Assembly (NCBI GenBank): GCA_015059905.1
Contig: SUZN01000009.1
Span: 1-51,376, forward strand
Direction of reading: 5' to 3'
DNA from: Rikenellaceae bacterium
GTDB lineage: Bacteria; Bacteroidota; Bacteroidia; Bacteroidales; Rikenellaceae
Length of the DNA: 51,376 nucleotides
A program made the translations under genes and the position numbers. The notes beneath the pieces were generated by a model. That model had not been told where the DNA came from and did no database searches. It was given only the letters and a program-made list of their open reading frames with translations. This document shows positions 30,858 through 40,406 of the stretch, piece by piece. Position 1 is the stretch's first letter. Every line of letters begins with the position of its first letter.

Positions 30858-32594
30858 ATGAGCATAGAACTCTCTGAACAAGAACTTTTGCGTCGTAAGT
30901 CACTCGCGGCTCTGCGTGAGCTGGGCATTGAGCCTTACCCCGCCGAGATGTACGATGTAACGGCTACTGCCGCAGAAATATCTAATAACCTTACCGAGGA
31001 GAACAAGGAGCAGTATGGCAAGGTGCGTATTGCAGGTCGTATTATGAGCCGCCGTATTATGGGTAGCGCATCATTCTTCGAGTTGCAGGACCACACAGGT
31101 CGCATACAGGTATATATCCGCCGCGACGACATCTGTCCCGAGGGCGACCCAACACTCTACAACACCGTATTCAAGAAGTTGCTTGACATCGGCGACTTTG
31201 TGGGTGTCGAGGGCTTTGCCTTTATCACAAACTCGGGCGAGAAGTCGATACACTGCCAGAAGCTGACCGTAATCTCGAAGTCTATACGTCCACTGCCTAT
31301 CGTGAAGGAGAAGGACGGCAAGCAGTTTGACGCCCTCACCGACCCAGAGGTGCGCTACCGCCAGCGTTATGTTGATTTGGTGGTAAACCCACACGTCAAG
31401 GAGGTATTCGTCAAGCGCGCCAAGATTATGGCTACAATGCGCGAGTTCTTCAACGAGCACGGCTACATCGAGGTGGAGACTCCAATTCTTCAGCCAATTC
31501 CTGGTGGTGCGTCGGCACGTCCTTTCATCACTCACCACAACGCACTCGACACAGACTTCTATATGCGAATAGCTACCGAGCTCTACCTCAAGCGCCTTAT
31601 CGTAGGTGGCTTCGACGGTGTGTATGAGTTTGGCAAAAACTTCCGCAACGAGGGTATGGACCGCACACACAACCCAGAGTTCACCTGTATGGAGATTTAT
31701 GTTGCATACAAGGACTACAAGTGGATGATGTCATTCACCGAGCAGATGCTGGAGCGTGTGGCGATGGCGACAAACGGTACCACAGAGCTTGAGATTGATG
31801 GCAAGCAGATTTCATTCAAGGCGCCTTTCCGCCGCCTTACGATGACCGACGCCATCCTCGAAAAGACAGGTTACGACATCACAGGTCAGACGGAGGAGCA
31901 GTTGCGCGAGGCTTGCCAGCGTCTGAACGTGGAGATTGACGACACGATGGGCAAGGGTAAGCTTATTGATGCTATCTTCGGTCAGTACTGCGAGGGAGAT
32001 TTGATTCAGCCTACATTCATCTGCGACTATCCACGCGAGATGTCGCCTCTCTGCAAGCGTCACCGCGAAAACGCTGACCTTACGGAGCGTTTTGAGTTGT
32101 TCGTAAACGGCAAGGAGCTCTGCAACGCATACTCGGAGCTGAACGACCCTATCGACCAGTATGAGCGTTTCCAGGAGCAGTTGAAGCTCTCGGAGAAGGG
32201 AGACGACGAGGCTATGTTTATCGATATGGACTTCGTGCGTGCGCTGGAGTATGGTATGCCATCATGCTCGGGTATGGGTATCGGTATCGACCGTCTTACA
32301 ATGTTTATGCTCAACCAGCCATCAATTCAGGATGTGCTGTTCTTCCCTACGATGCGTCCCGAGAAGAAGGTTGTGGCAGATGACGAGGCACAGTATGTCG
32401 AGGCAGGTATTCCACAGGAGTGGGTTGCACCAATACAGAAGATGGGCTACATCACCGTCGAGTCGTTCCGCAACACTGCGGCAAATGGTGGCGGCAAGCT
32501 CTTCAACGACCTTTGTGGCTTCAACAAGAAGAACAAGCTGGGCTTGGCAACAGCCGAGGTGAAGGCTTGGATTGAGAGCCAGAAGGCGGAGTAA
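30858..32594 (+). CDS. lysS: Lysine--tRNA ligase, class II
   Basis: A 578-residue class IIb aminoacyl-tRNA synthetase. The N-terminal OB-fold anticodon-binding domain runs to about residue 150 (VRIAGRIMSRRIMGSASFFE). Motif 1 is at VKRAKIMATMREFFNEHGYI, motif 2 at NFRNEGMDRTHNPEFTCME (near 261) and motif 3 at GMGIGIDRLTMFM (near 471). TELYLKRLIVGG is the LysRS-specific block. A C-terminal extension of about 75 residues after motif 3 is common in Bacteroidetes LysRS. The start is set by the -7 box at 30823. It is followed by tpiA after 46 bases and may be cotranscribed. Confidence 0.97.
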   Translation: MSIELSEQELLRRKSLAALRELGIEPYPAEMYDVTATAAEISNNLTEENKEQYGKVRIAGRIMSRRIMGSASFFELQDHTGRIQVYIRRDDICPEGDPTLYNTVFKKLLDIGDFVGVEGFAFITNSGEKSIHCQKLTVISKSIRPLPIVKEKDGKQFDALTDPEVRYRQRYVDLVVNPHVKEVFVKRAKIMATMREFFNEHGYIEVETPILQPIPGGASARPFITHHNALDTDFYMRIATELYLKRLIVGGFDGVYEFGKNFRNEGMDRTHNPEFTCMEIYVAYKDYKWMMSFTEQMLERVAMATNGTTELEIDGKQISFKAPFRRLTMTDAILEKTGYDITGQTEEQLREACQRLNVEIDDTMGKGKLIDAIFGQYCEGDLIQPTFICDYPREMSPLCKRHRENADLTERFELFVNGKELCNAYSELNDPIDQYERFQEQLKLSEKGDDEAMFIDMDFVRALEYGMPSCSGMGIGIDRLTMFMLNQPSIQDVLFFPTMRPEKKVVADDEAQYVEAGIPQEWVAPIQKMGYITVESFRNTAANGGGKLFNDLCGFNKKNKLGLATAEVKAWIESQKAE

Positions 32595-32640
32595 TTTTTA
32601 GGAATAGTTAATTTATAAACAAATAAAAAACATTACGAAA

Positions 32641-33393
32641 ATGAGAAAAAAGATTGTAGCAGGTAACTGGAAGATGAACACCCTCCCAGCCGAGGGCGTT
32701 GAGTTGGCAAAGAACGTAGCAGCAGGTCGTGGCGAGGTTTGCGAGTGCGTAAACTTTATCGTATGCCCACCTTTCACTCACCTTTCACAGGTTATTGAGA
32801 CTTTGAAGGGTACAGACATCGCTGTTGGTGCACAGGATTGCGCAACAGAGACAAAGGGTGCTTACACAGGCGAGGTTGCAGCGCAGATGATTGCTGCTCT
32901 TGGTTGCGAGTACGTTATCCTGGGTCACTCTGAGCGTCGCCAGTACTACGGTGAGACTTCAGAGACTCTGAACAAGAAGATGGCACAGGCATACGCTAAC
33001 GGTTTGAAGCCTATCTACTGCGTAGGCGAGAGCTTGGACGAGCGTAAGGCAGGCAAGCACTTCGATGTTTGCAAGCAGCAGATTGAGGAGGTAGTATTCA
33101 ACCTCACAGAGGAGCAGTTCAAGGACCTCGTAATCGCTTACGAGCCAGTTTGGGCTATCGGTACAGGCGAGACTGCAACTGCAGAGCAGGCACAGGAGAT
33201 TCACGCTTACATCCGCGAGGTATTGGCATCAAAGTTCGGCGCAGCAGCTGCCGAGTGCCCTATCCTCTACGGTGGTTCTTGCAAGCCATCAAACGCAGCC
33301 GAGATCTTCGCAAAGGAGGATGTTGACGGTGGTTTGATTGGTGGTGCAGCCTTGAAGGCAGAGGACTTCCTTGCTATCGGTAAGGGTTTCTAA
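32641..33393 (+). CDS. tpiA: Triose-phosphate isomerase
   Basis: A 250-residue TIM-barrel enzyme that interconverts dihydroxyacetone phosphate and glyceraldehyde 3-phosphate in glycolysis. Catalytic residues are all in place: Asn9 and Lys11 in AGNWKMN, His96 in LGHSERR, Glu168 in AYEPVWAIGTG. The phosphate-binding ILYGGSCKPSNA and GGLIGGAAL loops are also present. Codon use is strongly biased, as in highly expressed genes. A strong terminator follows. Confidence 0.98.
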   Translation: MRKKIVAGNWKMNTLPAEGVELAKNVAAGRGEVCECVNFIVCPPFTHLSQVIETLKGTDIAVGAQDCATETKGAYTGEVAAQMIAALGCEYVILGHSERRQYYGETSETLNKKMAQAYANGLKPIYCVGESLDERKAGKHFDVCKQQIEEVVFNLTEEQFKDLVIAYEPVWAIGTGETATAEQAQEIHAYIREVLASKFGAAAAECPILYGGSCKPSNAAEIFAKEDVDGGLIGGAALKAEDFLAIGKGF

Positions 33394-33421
33394 TCGACCT
33401 ACACTACTACATTAACCTATG

Positions 33422-33451
33422 ACCGCAGGGCTTCGGCTCTGCGGTTTTTTA
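33422..33451 (+). terminator. Terminator of tpiA
   Basis: ACCGCAG and CTGCGGT form a stem around a GGGCTTCGGCTC-type tetraloop hairpin, followed by TTTTT. Confidence 0.9.
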
Positions 33452-33484
33452 TTGGTGGCTTTCGTTAAAGTATATATTTTTCAC

Positions 33485-33492
33485 TAACTTTG
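33485..33492 (+). promoter_or_regulatory. Predicted -7 box for the GH106-like gene
   Basis: TAACTTTG fits TAnnTTTG, 32 bases upstream of the ATG at 33525. Confidence 0.6.
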
Positions 33493-33524
33493 TATAGTGT
33501 GTAACCTAAAACCAAGAAACATAT

Positions 33525-35936
33525 ATGTACAATAGACTACTCATTCTCCTGATAGCGCTGATTTTCTTTCTTCCTCTCAAGGCTCAAGAGAGAGATTTAA
33601 CCATCGAAGAGCTTGCCCACAACTTTGCCACACCAAAGGCAGAGTATGGAGCCTATGTATGGTGGCATTGGATGGGCAGTAACTTCTCGAAGGAGGGCAT
33701 AACCAAAGACCTTGAGGCGATGAAAGAGGCGGGCATCGCAGGTGCAACCATCTTCAACCTCACATCGGCAGTGATGGAGTCGGAGTACCTGCTGGGCAAC
33801 AACCCCTGGCAAGAGCGCACCTACCGCAGCGACTACTACTGGGAGGCTTTGGAGTGGGCAGCTGCCGAGGCGGAGCGACTTGGGCTGAAGATAGGTCTGC
33901 ACAACTGCCCCGGCTACTCGACAACGGGCGGCGACTGGATCACCGACGAGAGGGCTATGAAGCAGATCGTATTGAGCAAGGTTAAGCTTACAGGTGGCGC
34001 AGAAGTTGATATCACTCTACCCAAGCCCACACTACCCACATTCTCCAACTGGTCAGAGCCTAAACGTACGGCTACATCGTATTGGGACATTGAGGTTGTC
34101 GCAGTGCCAATCGGTCAGGGGGCAGATGCTTCAAAGGTGGTGACGCTGACTAAAAATATGGATAGGCAGGGTCGCCTGAAGTGGAACGCGCCCGAGGGCG
34201 AGTGGATGATATACCGCATAGGCTACGCTCCAACGATGGCTATGCCTCACCCCGTGCCCGATGAGCTGTCGGGCAAGACGCTGGAGGTCGATAAGTTCAG
34301 CCGTGAGCACAACATCTTCCATTGGGATAATGTTCTGCGACCTCTTGTGGAGCATTTGAAGCCATATATCGGCAAGTCGTTTACCCACATTCTGGTCGAC
34401 AGCTACGAGGCGGGGTATCAGGATTGGAACGAAAATTTCCGCGAGGAGTTTATCTCACGCAAGGGCTACGACCCCATTCCCTGGATAGCATTAAAAGATT
34501 GCTTCGGCGAGAAGGCTACCCAGCAATATGTACGCGACAACCGCGAGGTGATAAATAGTCTCTTTGTTGAAAAGAGCTGGCAGGTGGCACGAGAGAAAAT
34601 CAACGAGGCGGGGCTGGAATTCTACATTGAGCCATACGACTGGATGAACCAGTTTAACATATACGATAGTGCCCTCACTGCCGATGTGCCTATGTCGGAG
34701 TTCTGGAACTTGGGCGATGGATGGCTACACCCACAGGTCATACAGGCAGCCAAGGATGCGGGCAAAAAGATTGTAGCTGCCGAGGCTTACACGGGTCGCC
34801 CCGAGTCGTGTATGTACACCGAGGACCCTGCTATGTTGAAGCACTCCACCGACGGCGCTTTTCACCACGGAGCAAACCGCCTCTTCCTCCACCACTGGGT
34901 ACACCAACCTTTTGATGACAAATACCAGCCAGGAATGGGGATGGGCTGGTGGGGAACACACTTCGGTCGCCACCAGACCTGGATAAAGCCAGCAAAGGCA
35001 TTCTTCAGTTACATTGCCCGTTGTCAGATGCTGCTTCAGCAGGGCGAGCTCATAGAGATATATGACAATGTGCTGCACCGCAGATTGGAGGATGCAGAGC
35101 TCTTCTTCATCCACAACCCCTCACGCGAAGAGGCTATGAGCAAGTGGGTGGAGTGTCGTGGAGCGAAGGGCACACCGCAGATATGGGATGCCGACAGCGG
35201 CACGATACGCCACGAAAAATCATTCACCATCGGAGAGCATAGCACGCAGGTGAAAATAGAGCTTTTGCCCGACGAGGCTCTCTTTGTGGTATTTCCCCGA
35301 GAGGGCAACTACGGGGAACTGATACGCCCCGACTACCAGATTGTTGGTCAAAAGGAGATAGCCATTGAGGGCGAGTGGAAGGTCAGCTTTGAGCCAAAAC
35401 TTGATAAAAAGTTTATCTGCAAATTCCCCGCACTGGAGGACTTCAGCCTTTCCAACGAGGAGCGAATTAAATATTTTGCAGGCACGGCTACATACCACAA
35501 AAACATCAACATCGACCTAAAGGACGACAATCAGCGTATCCTGCTTGATCTTGGCGAGATGAACGACATTGCGCAGGTGTGGGTCAATGGCAAGGATGCG
35601 GGGGTGAGTTGGTATGCGCCATTTATTATCGACATCACTCCGCACCTGAAAAGGGGCAAGAACAGCCTGAAAATCGCCGTTACAAACAACTGGGCAAACC
35701 GTCTGATTGGCGACGAGCAGCACCCTGCCGACTTTGAGTGGGGCATAGACCGAGGTGAGAGTATGGGTCGAGGTATAAAGTCCTTGCCCGAATGGTTTAT
35801 CAAAGATGAGCCACGCCCAGAGCAGGGTCGCAAGACATTTAATATATGGTACTATTACCGCCCCACCTCTACACTTCAGAAGGCTGGACTGGTGGGACCT
35901 GTGAAGATTGTAGTGCAGGAGATAACGACTCTTTAG
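33525..35936 (+). CDS. Secreted glycoside hydrolase, GH106-like (alpha-L-rhamnosidase family)
   Basis: An 803-residue exported enzyme with a signal peptide (residues 1-20, ends PLKAQ). The N-terminal YGAYVWWHWMGSNFSKEGI followed by DLEAMKEAGIAGATIFNL and LGLKIGLHNCPGYSTTGG is the hallmark of GH106 barrels. DSYEAGYQDWNENF and YIEPYDWMN in the middle hold likely catalytic acids. From about residue 640 a jelly-roll, GH2-type sugar-binding domain is seen (GTATYHKNINI; VWVNGKDAGVSWYAPF). GH106 enzymes remove rhamnose from pectins such as RG-II and RG-I; this member is shorter than most and its substrate is not shown. It is monocistronic, not in a SusC/D locus. Confidence 0.82.
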   Translation: MYNRLLILLIALIFFLPLKAQERDLTIEELAHNFATPKAEYGAYVWWHWMGSNFSKEGITKDLEAMKEAGIAGATIFNLTSAVMESEYLLGNNPWQERTYRSDYYWEALEWAAAEAERLGLKIGLHNCPGYSTTGGDWITDERAMKQIVLSKVKLTGGAEVDITLPKPTLPTFSNWSEPKRTATSYWDIEVVAVPIGQGADASKVVTLTKNMDRQGRLKWNAPEGEWMIYRIGYAPTMAMPHPVPDELSGKTLEVDKFSREHNIFHWDNVLRPLVEHLKPYIGKSFTHILVDSYEAGYQDWNENFREEFISRKGYDPIPWIALKDCFGEKATQQYVRDNREVINSLFVEKSWQVAREKINEAGLEFYIEPYDWMNQFNIYDSALTADVPMSEFWNLGDGWLHPQVIQAAKDAGKKIVAAEAYTGRPESCMYTEDPAMLKHSTDGAFHHGANRLFLHHWVHQPFDDKYQPGMGMGWWGTHFGRHQTWIKPAKAFFSYIARCQMLLQQGELIEIYDNVLHRRLEDAELFFIHNPSREEAMSKWVECRGAKGTPQIWDADSGTIRHEKSFTIGEHSTQVKIELLPDEALFVVFPREGNYGELIRPDYQIVGQKEIAIEGEWKVSFEPKLDKKFICKFPALEDFSLSNEERIKYFAGTATYHKNINIDLKDDNQRILLDLGEMNDIAQVWVNGKDAGVSWYAPFIIDITPHLKRGKNSLKIAVTNNWANRLIGDEQHPADFEWGIDRGESMGRGIKSLPEWFIKDEPRPEQGRKTFNIWYYYRPTSTLQKAGLVGPVKIVVQEITTL

Positions 35937-35950
35937 AGGATTGAAAATTC

Positions 35951-35981
35951 ACGACCGCGTCCCAAAATGAGGCGCGGTCGT
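35951..35981 (+). terminator. Hairpin after the GH106-like gene
   Basis: ACGACCGCG (35951-35959) and CGCGGTCGT (35973-35981) form a perfect 9-bp stem 15 bases after the stop codon. There is no T run directly behind it, so it may be a weak terminator. Confidence 0.5.
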
Positions 35982-36208
35982 CCAGCAATCAAAAAACCAT
36001 ATTCTACAAAAAGAGTATTTTTCTAATATTTCTGCTTCGGGGAGCGTTTTGGGGAGCGTACCAACAGGGTGAATGATATAAATAACCGTAAGCTAAACAC
36101 TTTCATTCATAACTTTCATTCTCCCATATCTTCCTCTCTGCACCCCTTCGCAGCCTCCCTCGCTGGGGCGGCAGGGTTGAATATTTAATCGTTTCGGAGG
36201 TTGCGTGT

Positions 36209-36387
36209 CAATGTGAATCGTCGCGTCACTCACATTGTCGCGCCCCTCGTCTGCGAGGGCCCATATTCTCACCCTGCACCTTCGCGCTGGAGAGTCTCCT
36301 CTGCAATTGAACCCTGTTGCATCAGAGTCTCTTGTACGACTTACAAACGTCGTTTAGTTCCGAGCCGCCCGATCAAAGGCGACTCGG
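36209..36387. other. GC-rich segment with five successive hairpins
   Basis: In order: CAATGTGA/TCACATTG (36209-36237), CCCTCG/CGAGGG (36244-36259), GCAA/TTGC (36303-36320), ACGAC/GTCGT (36336-36353) and CCGAGCCGCC/GGCGACTCGG (36360-36387, 9 of 10 paired). The last ends 15 bases from the FadL stop and may terminate that minus-strand gene. The rest could be a structured RNA on either strand. The remaining part of this gap (35982-36208) holds two GGGGAGCG motifs but no gene I can support. Confidence 0.4.
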
Positions 36388-36402
36388 CAATATTGTGGTA
36401 AA

Positions 36403-37845
36403 TTATTTACCGAACTTGAAGTCAAGACCGATACCCCAAGCCATTGAGGTACGCTTGTAAACATCCTTGAAATCGATACCGCTTGCCTGACCTACGGCAA
36501 CAGCCTCGTCGTAGATTGTTGGCATCACACCGAGGTTGATACCTACCAGGTCGCAAACCTGGTACTTCAAACCTGCAGCGATTGACCAAGATGAGATTGA
36601 GAAGTTCATATCAGAGTAAGCGTTCTCGTTCATATTGAGCTGTGTGCGCTGTGTACCTGCTGATACCAACCACTTCTCTGAAATCTGCCACTCAACACCC
36701 AGCATATACTCGTTGGTGTTGCCCTCGATAACTGGAGAGAATGAGTTCTCGGCATCCTTATCGAAGTAGTGGTGCCACTGTGCTGTAACCTTCACAGGAC
36801 CGAAATGACGGCTTACGGCAGCAGCCAACAAGGCTGGAGTCTCTGACTTAACCTTTGAGCCATCGGCGAAGATACCGTTGATAACAGGGTCCTTTGCAGA
36901 TACCTCTGCAGACTCAATCTCGAGCTCTGTAGCCATCTTGAACTCATACTTCAAAGATGCATCCCACGCGCCCTTGTGGAAAGCCAACGCTACAACTGGG
37001 CTGATAGAAGTACCCTTCTGCTTAACGTCGAGGATGTGGTCTGATGTGAGGGCAGCATAAGTACCAGCTGTCTGCGCCAACTGTGGGTTAGCCTGACCCA
37101 TAGCAGCAGCGATAGTCTGGAAGAATGTAGCCGCTGGCATCATAGCGCCTGTCATACCGAGTGCTGGAGCGTTAGGATTAAGAGCGATATCCTTCATATG
37201 ACCCTCGTAGCTGTTAGATGTAGAGCTGAAACGAACCTGTGCAGCAACTGACAACCAGTCGGTGATACGGAACGCAGCACCTACGTTGAATGCCAAAGTC
37301 ATTGAGTTACCCTTGAGATACATATTCATATCGTACTGGTTAGCCGACAGACCAAAAGCCTGACCAAGCTGTGATACTGCACCTGGCAAAACAGAGAACT
37401 GACGCTCGAATGAGCCCAAACCGTCAGCGAACTCCAAAGAGCCACCGCCACCGTTTACACCCATACCAGCCATTACAGCCCAACGGTTGTGCTTCCACGC
37501 AAAGTGAACACTTGGGATAACTGGAGAGAATACCTCACCCTTGAACTCCTTTGTTGGGTTGCCACCATTCTGCGCACCCATCGCAAATGGAGCGTAAGTA
37601 GATGTGATGGTACGAGTCTGTGCTGCCATCTGGTCGTTAATACCGAGGTGGAAACCATTCTCCATAAATACCACACCCGCAGGGTTGGTATAAACTGCAT
37701 CAGTAGAGAGTGATGTACCACGTGCGATGCTACGCAGGAAGTGAGCACTCTGGTTTGAGTTTGTCATAGGACCACCCGCAAAAGCTGATGTTGCGATGGT
37801 TGTTGCGACCGCGAGGGTCAAAGCAATTTTTGTAAAAATTTTCAT
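36403..37845 (-). CDS. Outer-membrane transport protein, OmpP1/FadL family
   Basis: A 480-residue exported protein. Signal peptide about 1-23 (ends TSAFAGG). The mature N-terminus with SARGTSLSTDAVYTNPAGVV-like sequence (AHFLRSIARGTSLSTDAVYT) is the FadL hatch region and its NPAG motif. The rest alternates as a beta barrel and ends AWGIGLDFKFGK, with an aromatic close to the C-terminus. FadL proteins take up hydrophobic compounds such as fatty acids across the outer membrane. It is monocistronic; the cargo is unknown. Confidence 0.9.
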   Translation of the reverse strand: MKIFTKIALTLAVATTIATSAFAGGPMTNSNQSAHFLRSIARGTSLSTDAVYTNPAGVVFMENGFHLGINDQMAAQTRTITSTYAPFAMGAQNGGNPTKEFKGEVFSPVIPSVHFAWKHNRWAVMAGMGVNGGGGSLEFADGLGSFERQFSVLPGAVSQLGQAFGLSANQYDMNMYLKGNSMTLAFNVGAAFRITDWLSVAAQVRFSSTSNSYEGHMKDIALNPNAPALGMTGAMMPAATFFQTIAAAMGQANPQLAQTAGTYAALTSDHILDVKQKGTSISPVVALAFHKGAWDASLKYEFKMATELEIESAEVSAKDPVINGIFADGSKVKSETPALLAAAVSRHFGPVKVTAQWHHYFDKDAENSFSPVIEGNTNEYMLGVEWQISEKWLVSAGTQRTQLNMNENAYSDMNFSISSWSIAAGLKYQVCDLVGINLGVMPTIYDEAVAVGQASGIDFKDVYKRTSMAWGIGLDFKFGK

Positions 37846-38417
37846 ACTTGTCTGTTTTCTTGCGCAAGATGTCAGTCAAAACCTTCATCATAGACTTAAC
37901 GCCTGTTGCGCAAATTAATAATAATGGTTTATTTGATGTTGCTTGTTTTCTTAAAAATATCTGCGAGCGAGATAAGGCACCCGCCCCGCATAAAATTTAC
38001 GGTTGCAAAAGTCTGCTAAATTTTCGAAACAACAAAATTTATGTGGTTAAGACCCCCGTAATGTTATAAGGGCGAAGCCCTATGGGATAAAAAAGGCTAT
38101 TATGTGGCGAAATAACCCTCAAAAATATGCTCCAAAAGGGAAATTTCCCCTCCAATTTGGGCAAAAACGAGAGTCTGAAGGCGGCAAAAACGGCAGATGG
38201 GCTTAATTTCCACGAAAAGAATAGACGGCATACTTATTTTATAAATGCTCCCAAAAACTACCTCCGAGGCGGGACACCACACCCCAAATAGATGCTTTAT
38301 GTTTACTTTATTCACTCCTTAATTAACACACGATGTCACCGAAAATGTAGCAGGTTTGAGAATATATAATGACACTTTAATAACAATATTTTATGCATTT
38401 ATTTCTCATTATTTTTA
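37846..38417. other. Long intergenic region without a supported gene
   Basis: Open frames at 37848-38069 (plus) and 38100-38315 (minus, 71 codons) have no motif, no -7 box at a suitable distance and codon use unlike the neighbours, so I leave them out. A small hairpin AAGGGC/GCCCT lies near 38069-38083. Oddly, several runs such as CCAAAAGGGAAATTTCCCCTCC (first 20 bases from 38130) are palindromic in part. Possible regulatory region or gene remnant. Confidence 0.4.
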
Positions 38418-38425
38418 TATCTTTG
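38418..38425 (+). promoter_or_regulatory. Predicted -7 box of the Bat operon
   Basis: TATCTTTG fits TAnnTTTG. It lies about 94 bases upstream of the moxR-like start codon. Confidence 0.6.
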
Positions 38426-38518
38426 CAATAATATACGGTTGAGTTTCGTTCTTGTTTAAGCGAAGCTTAACCTGATAGACCAAAATAGAAAACAACAAAG
38501 ATAAAAAACATAACTACA

Positions 38519-39517
38519 ATGAGTGAATTAATTAACATTAAGGAACTTAACGAGCGCATCGAGCGCGAGAGCGTATTTGTTGATACGCTGCGACAGGAGC
38601 TGGGCAAGGTTATCGTGGGTCAGAGCCATCTGGTCGATACCCTCTTAATCGGTCTGCTCTCTAACGGTCACATCCTGCTGGAGGGTGTGCCAGGCTTGGC
38701 AAAGACATTGGCTATCACCACATTGGCAAAGGCTGTAGATGCTGACTTCAGCCGTATCCAGTTCACACCCGACCTCTTGCCTGCCGACCTTATCGGTACG
38801 CTGATTTACTCGCAGAAGAACGAGGATTTCGTGGTACGCAAGGGTCCTGTTTTCGCCAACTTCGTGCTGGCGGATGAGATTAACCGTTCTCCAGCGAAGG
38901 TGCAGTCGGCACTTCTGGAGGCTATGCAGGAGAAGCAGGTGACCATCGGCGACGACACCTACAAATTGCCAGAGCCATTCCTCGTATTGGCTACACAGAA
39001 CCCATTGGAGCAGGAGGGTACATATCCTCTGCCAGAGGCGCAGGTCGATCGTTTTATGCTCAAGGCAAAGATTTCATACCCCAAGAAGCAGGAGGAGCGC
39101 GAGATTGTGCGTATGAACCTCTCGGGTGCTGGTATGCCAGCGGTAAACAAGGTTATCTCGCCAGAGGATATTGTGAAGGCACGCAAGGTTGTGGAGGATG
39201 TATATATGGACGAGAAGATCGAGAAGTACATCATCGACATCATCTTCGCTACGCGCGAGCCTGCGGAGTACAACCTGGAGAAGTTGCAGCCACTCATCGC
39301 CTACGGAGGTTCGCCTCGTGCCAGCATATCGCTTGCCAAGGCGGCACGCGCCTACGCATTCATCCGTCGTCGTGGTTACGTCATCCCAGAGGATGTGCGT
39401 GCCGTATGTCACGATGTATTGCGTCACCGTATTGGACTCACATACGAGGCAGAGGCTGAAAACATCACCACCGAGCAGATTATCACCGAGATACTTAACA
39501 ACGTAATCGTACCATAG
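38519..39517 (+). CDS. MoxR family AAA+ ATPase
   Basis: A 332-residue AAA+ ATPase. Walker A is GVPGLAKT (residues 56-63), Walker B VLADEINRSPAKVQSALLEA, sensor 1 VLATQNPLEQEGTYPLPEAQ and the arginine finger region DRFMLKAKISYP. The C-terminal lid carries GGSPRASISLAKAARA. MoxR ATPases act as chaperones for vWA-domain proteins. Here the same operon encodes three such proteins (DUF58, BatA, BatB), the standard Bacteroidetes aerotolerance arrangement. First gene of the cluster; three bases before the DUF58 gene. Confidence 0.95.
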   Translation: MSELINIKELNERIERESVFVDTLRQELGKVIVGQSHLVDTLLIGLLSNGHILLEGVPGLAKTLAITTLAKAVDADFSRIQFTPDLLPADLIGTLIYSQKNEDFVVRKGPVFANFVLADEINRSPAKVQSALLEAMQEKQVTIGDDTYKLPEPFLVLATQNPLEQEGTYPLPEAQVDRFMLKAKISYPKKQEEREIVRMNLSGAGMPAVNKVISPEDIVKARKVVEDVYMDEKIEKYIIDIIFATREPAEYNLEKLQPLIAYGGSPRASISLAKAARAYAFIRRRGYVIPEDVRAVCHDVLRHRIGLTYEAEAENITTEQIITEILNNVIVP

Positions 39518-39520
39518 CGT

Positions 39521-40405
39521 ATGCAGCAGAGCGAGAACGATATCCTTCGCCGAGTCCGCAAGATAGAGATTAAGACCCGAGGTCTGTCGAATGAAATCTT
39601 CGCAGGAAAGTATCACACTGCTTTCCGAGGACGTGGTATGTCGTTTTCCGAGGTCAGAGAGTACCGCATCGGCGACGATGTGCGCGACATTGACTGGAAC
39701 GTGACGGCACGCTCGTCGAAGCCTCACATCAAGATTTATGAGGAGGAGCGCGAGCTGACGATGATGCTGGTGGTGGACGTGAGTGGCTCACGAGGATTCG
39801 GCACAACCGAGCGTATGAAGCAGAACGTCATCACCGAGATAGCTGCCGTGCTGGCATTCTCTGCCGCACAGAACAACGATAAGGTGGGTTGCATATTCTT
39901 CTCCGACCGAGTGGAGAAGTTCATCCCGCCCAAGAAGGGCAAGAGCCATATCCTGATGATTATACGCGAGCTTATCAGTTTCCAGCCCAAATCTTCGCGC
40001 ACGTCAATATCGGAGGCAGTGCGCTTCCTCACGGGCGTGAGCAAGAAGCGCTGCACGACATTCATCCTCTCGGACTTTATGAACTCTCGCCGCGACAAGG
40101 CAGCGCTGGAGGATGCGCTTAAGATTGCGGGGTCGAAGCACGACCTTGTGGGTATCAGAGTGTGGGACCGACGTGAGGCAGAGCTACCCGATGTAGGCAT
40201 TATCGAGTTGGAAGATGCCGAGACAGGTCGCAAGGAGTGGGTCGATACCTCATCGGCGCGTGTGCGCGAGCACTACGCACAGAGCTGGGCGCAGCGTAAC
40301 GAGGAGGTGGAGGAGTTGCTCAAGCGTAACCGCATTGACTCGGCAATGATATCTACCGAGGGCGACTATGTTGCCGAACTGATAAAACTCTTCAAGCAGA
40401 GATAA
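39521..40405 (+). CDS. DUF58 domain protein (vWA-like, Bat operon)
   Basis: A 294-residue cytoplasmic protein. The DUF58 block YRIGDDVRDIDWNVTARSSK and the following YEEERELTMMLVVDVSGS, with an intact DxSxS motif, are clear; KKRCTTFILSDFMNS covers the later metal-site strand. Such proteins are partners of MoxR ATPases. The start codon follows the moxR stop by three bases. The function in oxygen tolerance is known only for the cluster as a whole. Confidence 0.9.
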   Translation: MQQSENDILRRVRKIEIKTRGLSNEIFAGKYHTAFRGRGMSFSEVREYRIGDDVRDIDWNVTARSSKPHIKIYEEERELTMMLVVDVSGSRGFGTTERMKQNVITEIAAVLAFSAAQNNDKVGCIFFSDRVEKFIPPKKGKSHILMIIRELISFQPKSSRTSISEAVRFLTGVSKKRCTTFILSDFMNSRRDKAALEDALKIAGSKHDLVGIRVWDRREAELPDVGIIELEDAETGRKEWVDTSSARVREHYAQSWAQRNEEVEELLKRNRIDSAMISTEGDYVAELIKLFKQR

Positions 40406-40406
40406 A

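Noticed and set aside
36201..36401. 66-codon plus-strand frame
   Set aside because: It lies entirely in the five-hairpin region and its translation shows no domain.
37848..38069. 73-codon frame after the FadL gene
   Set aside because: No motif, no suitable promoter, and ordinary AT-rich intergenic composition.
38100..38315. 71-codon minus-strand frame
   Set aside because: No -7 box at a fitting distance and no recognisable domain; kept only as part of the intergenic description.
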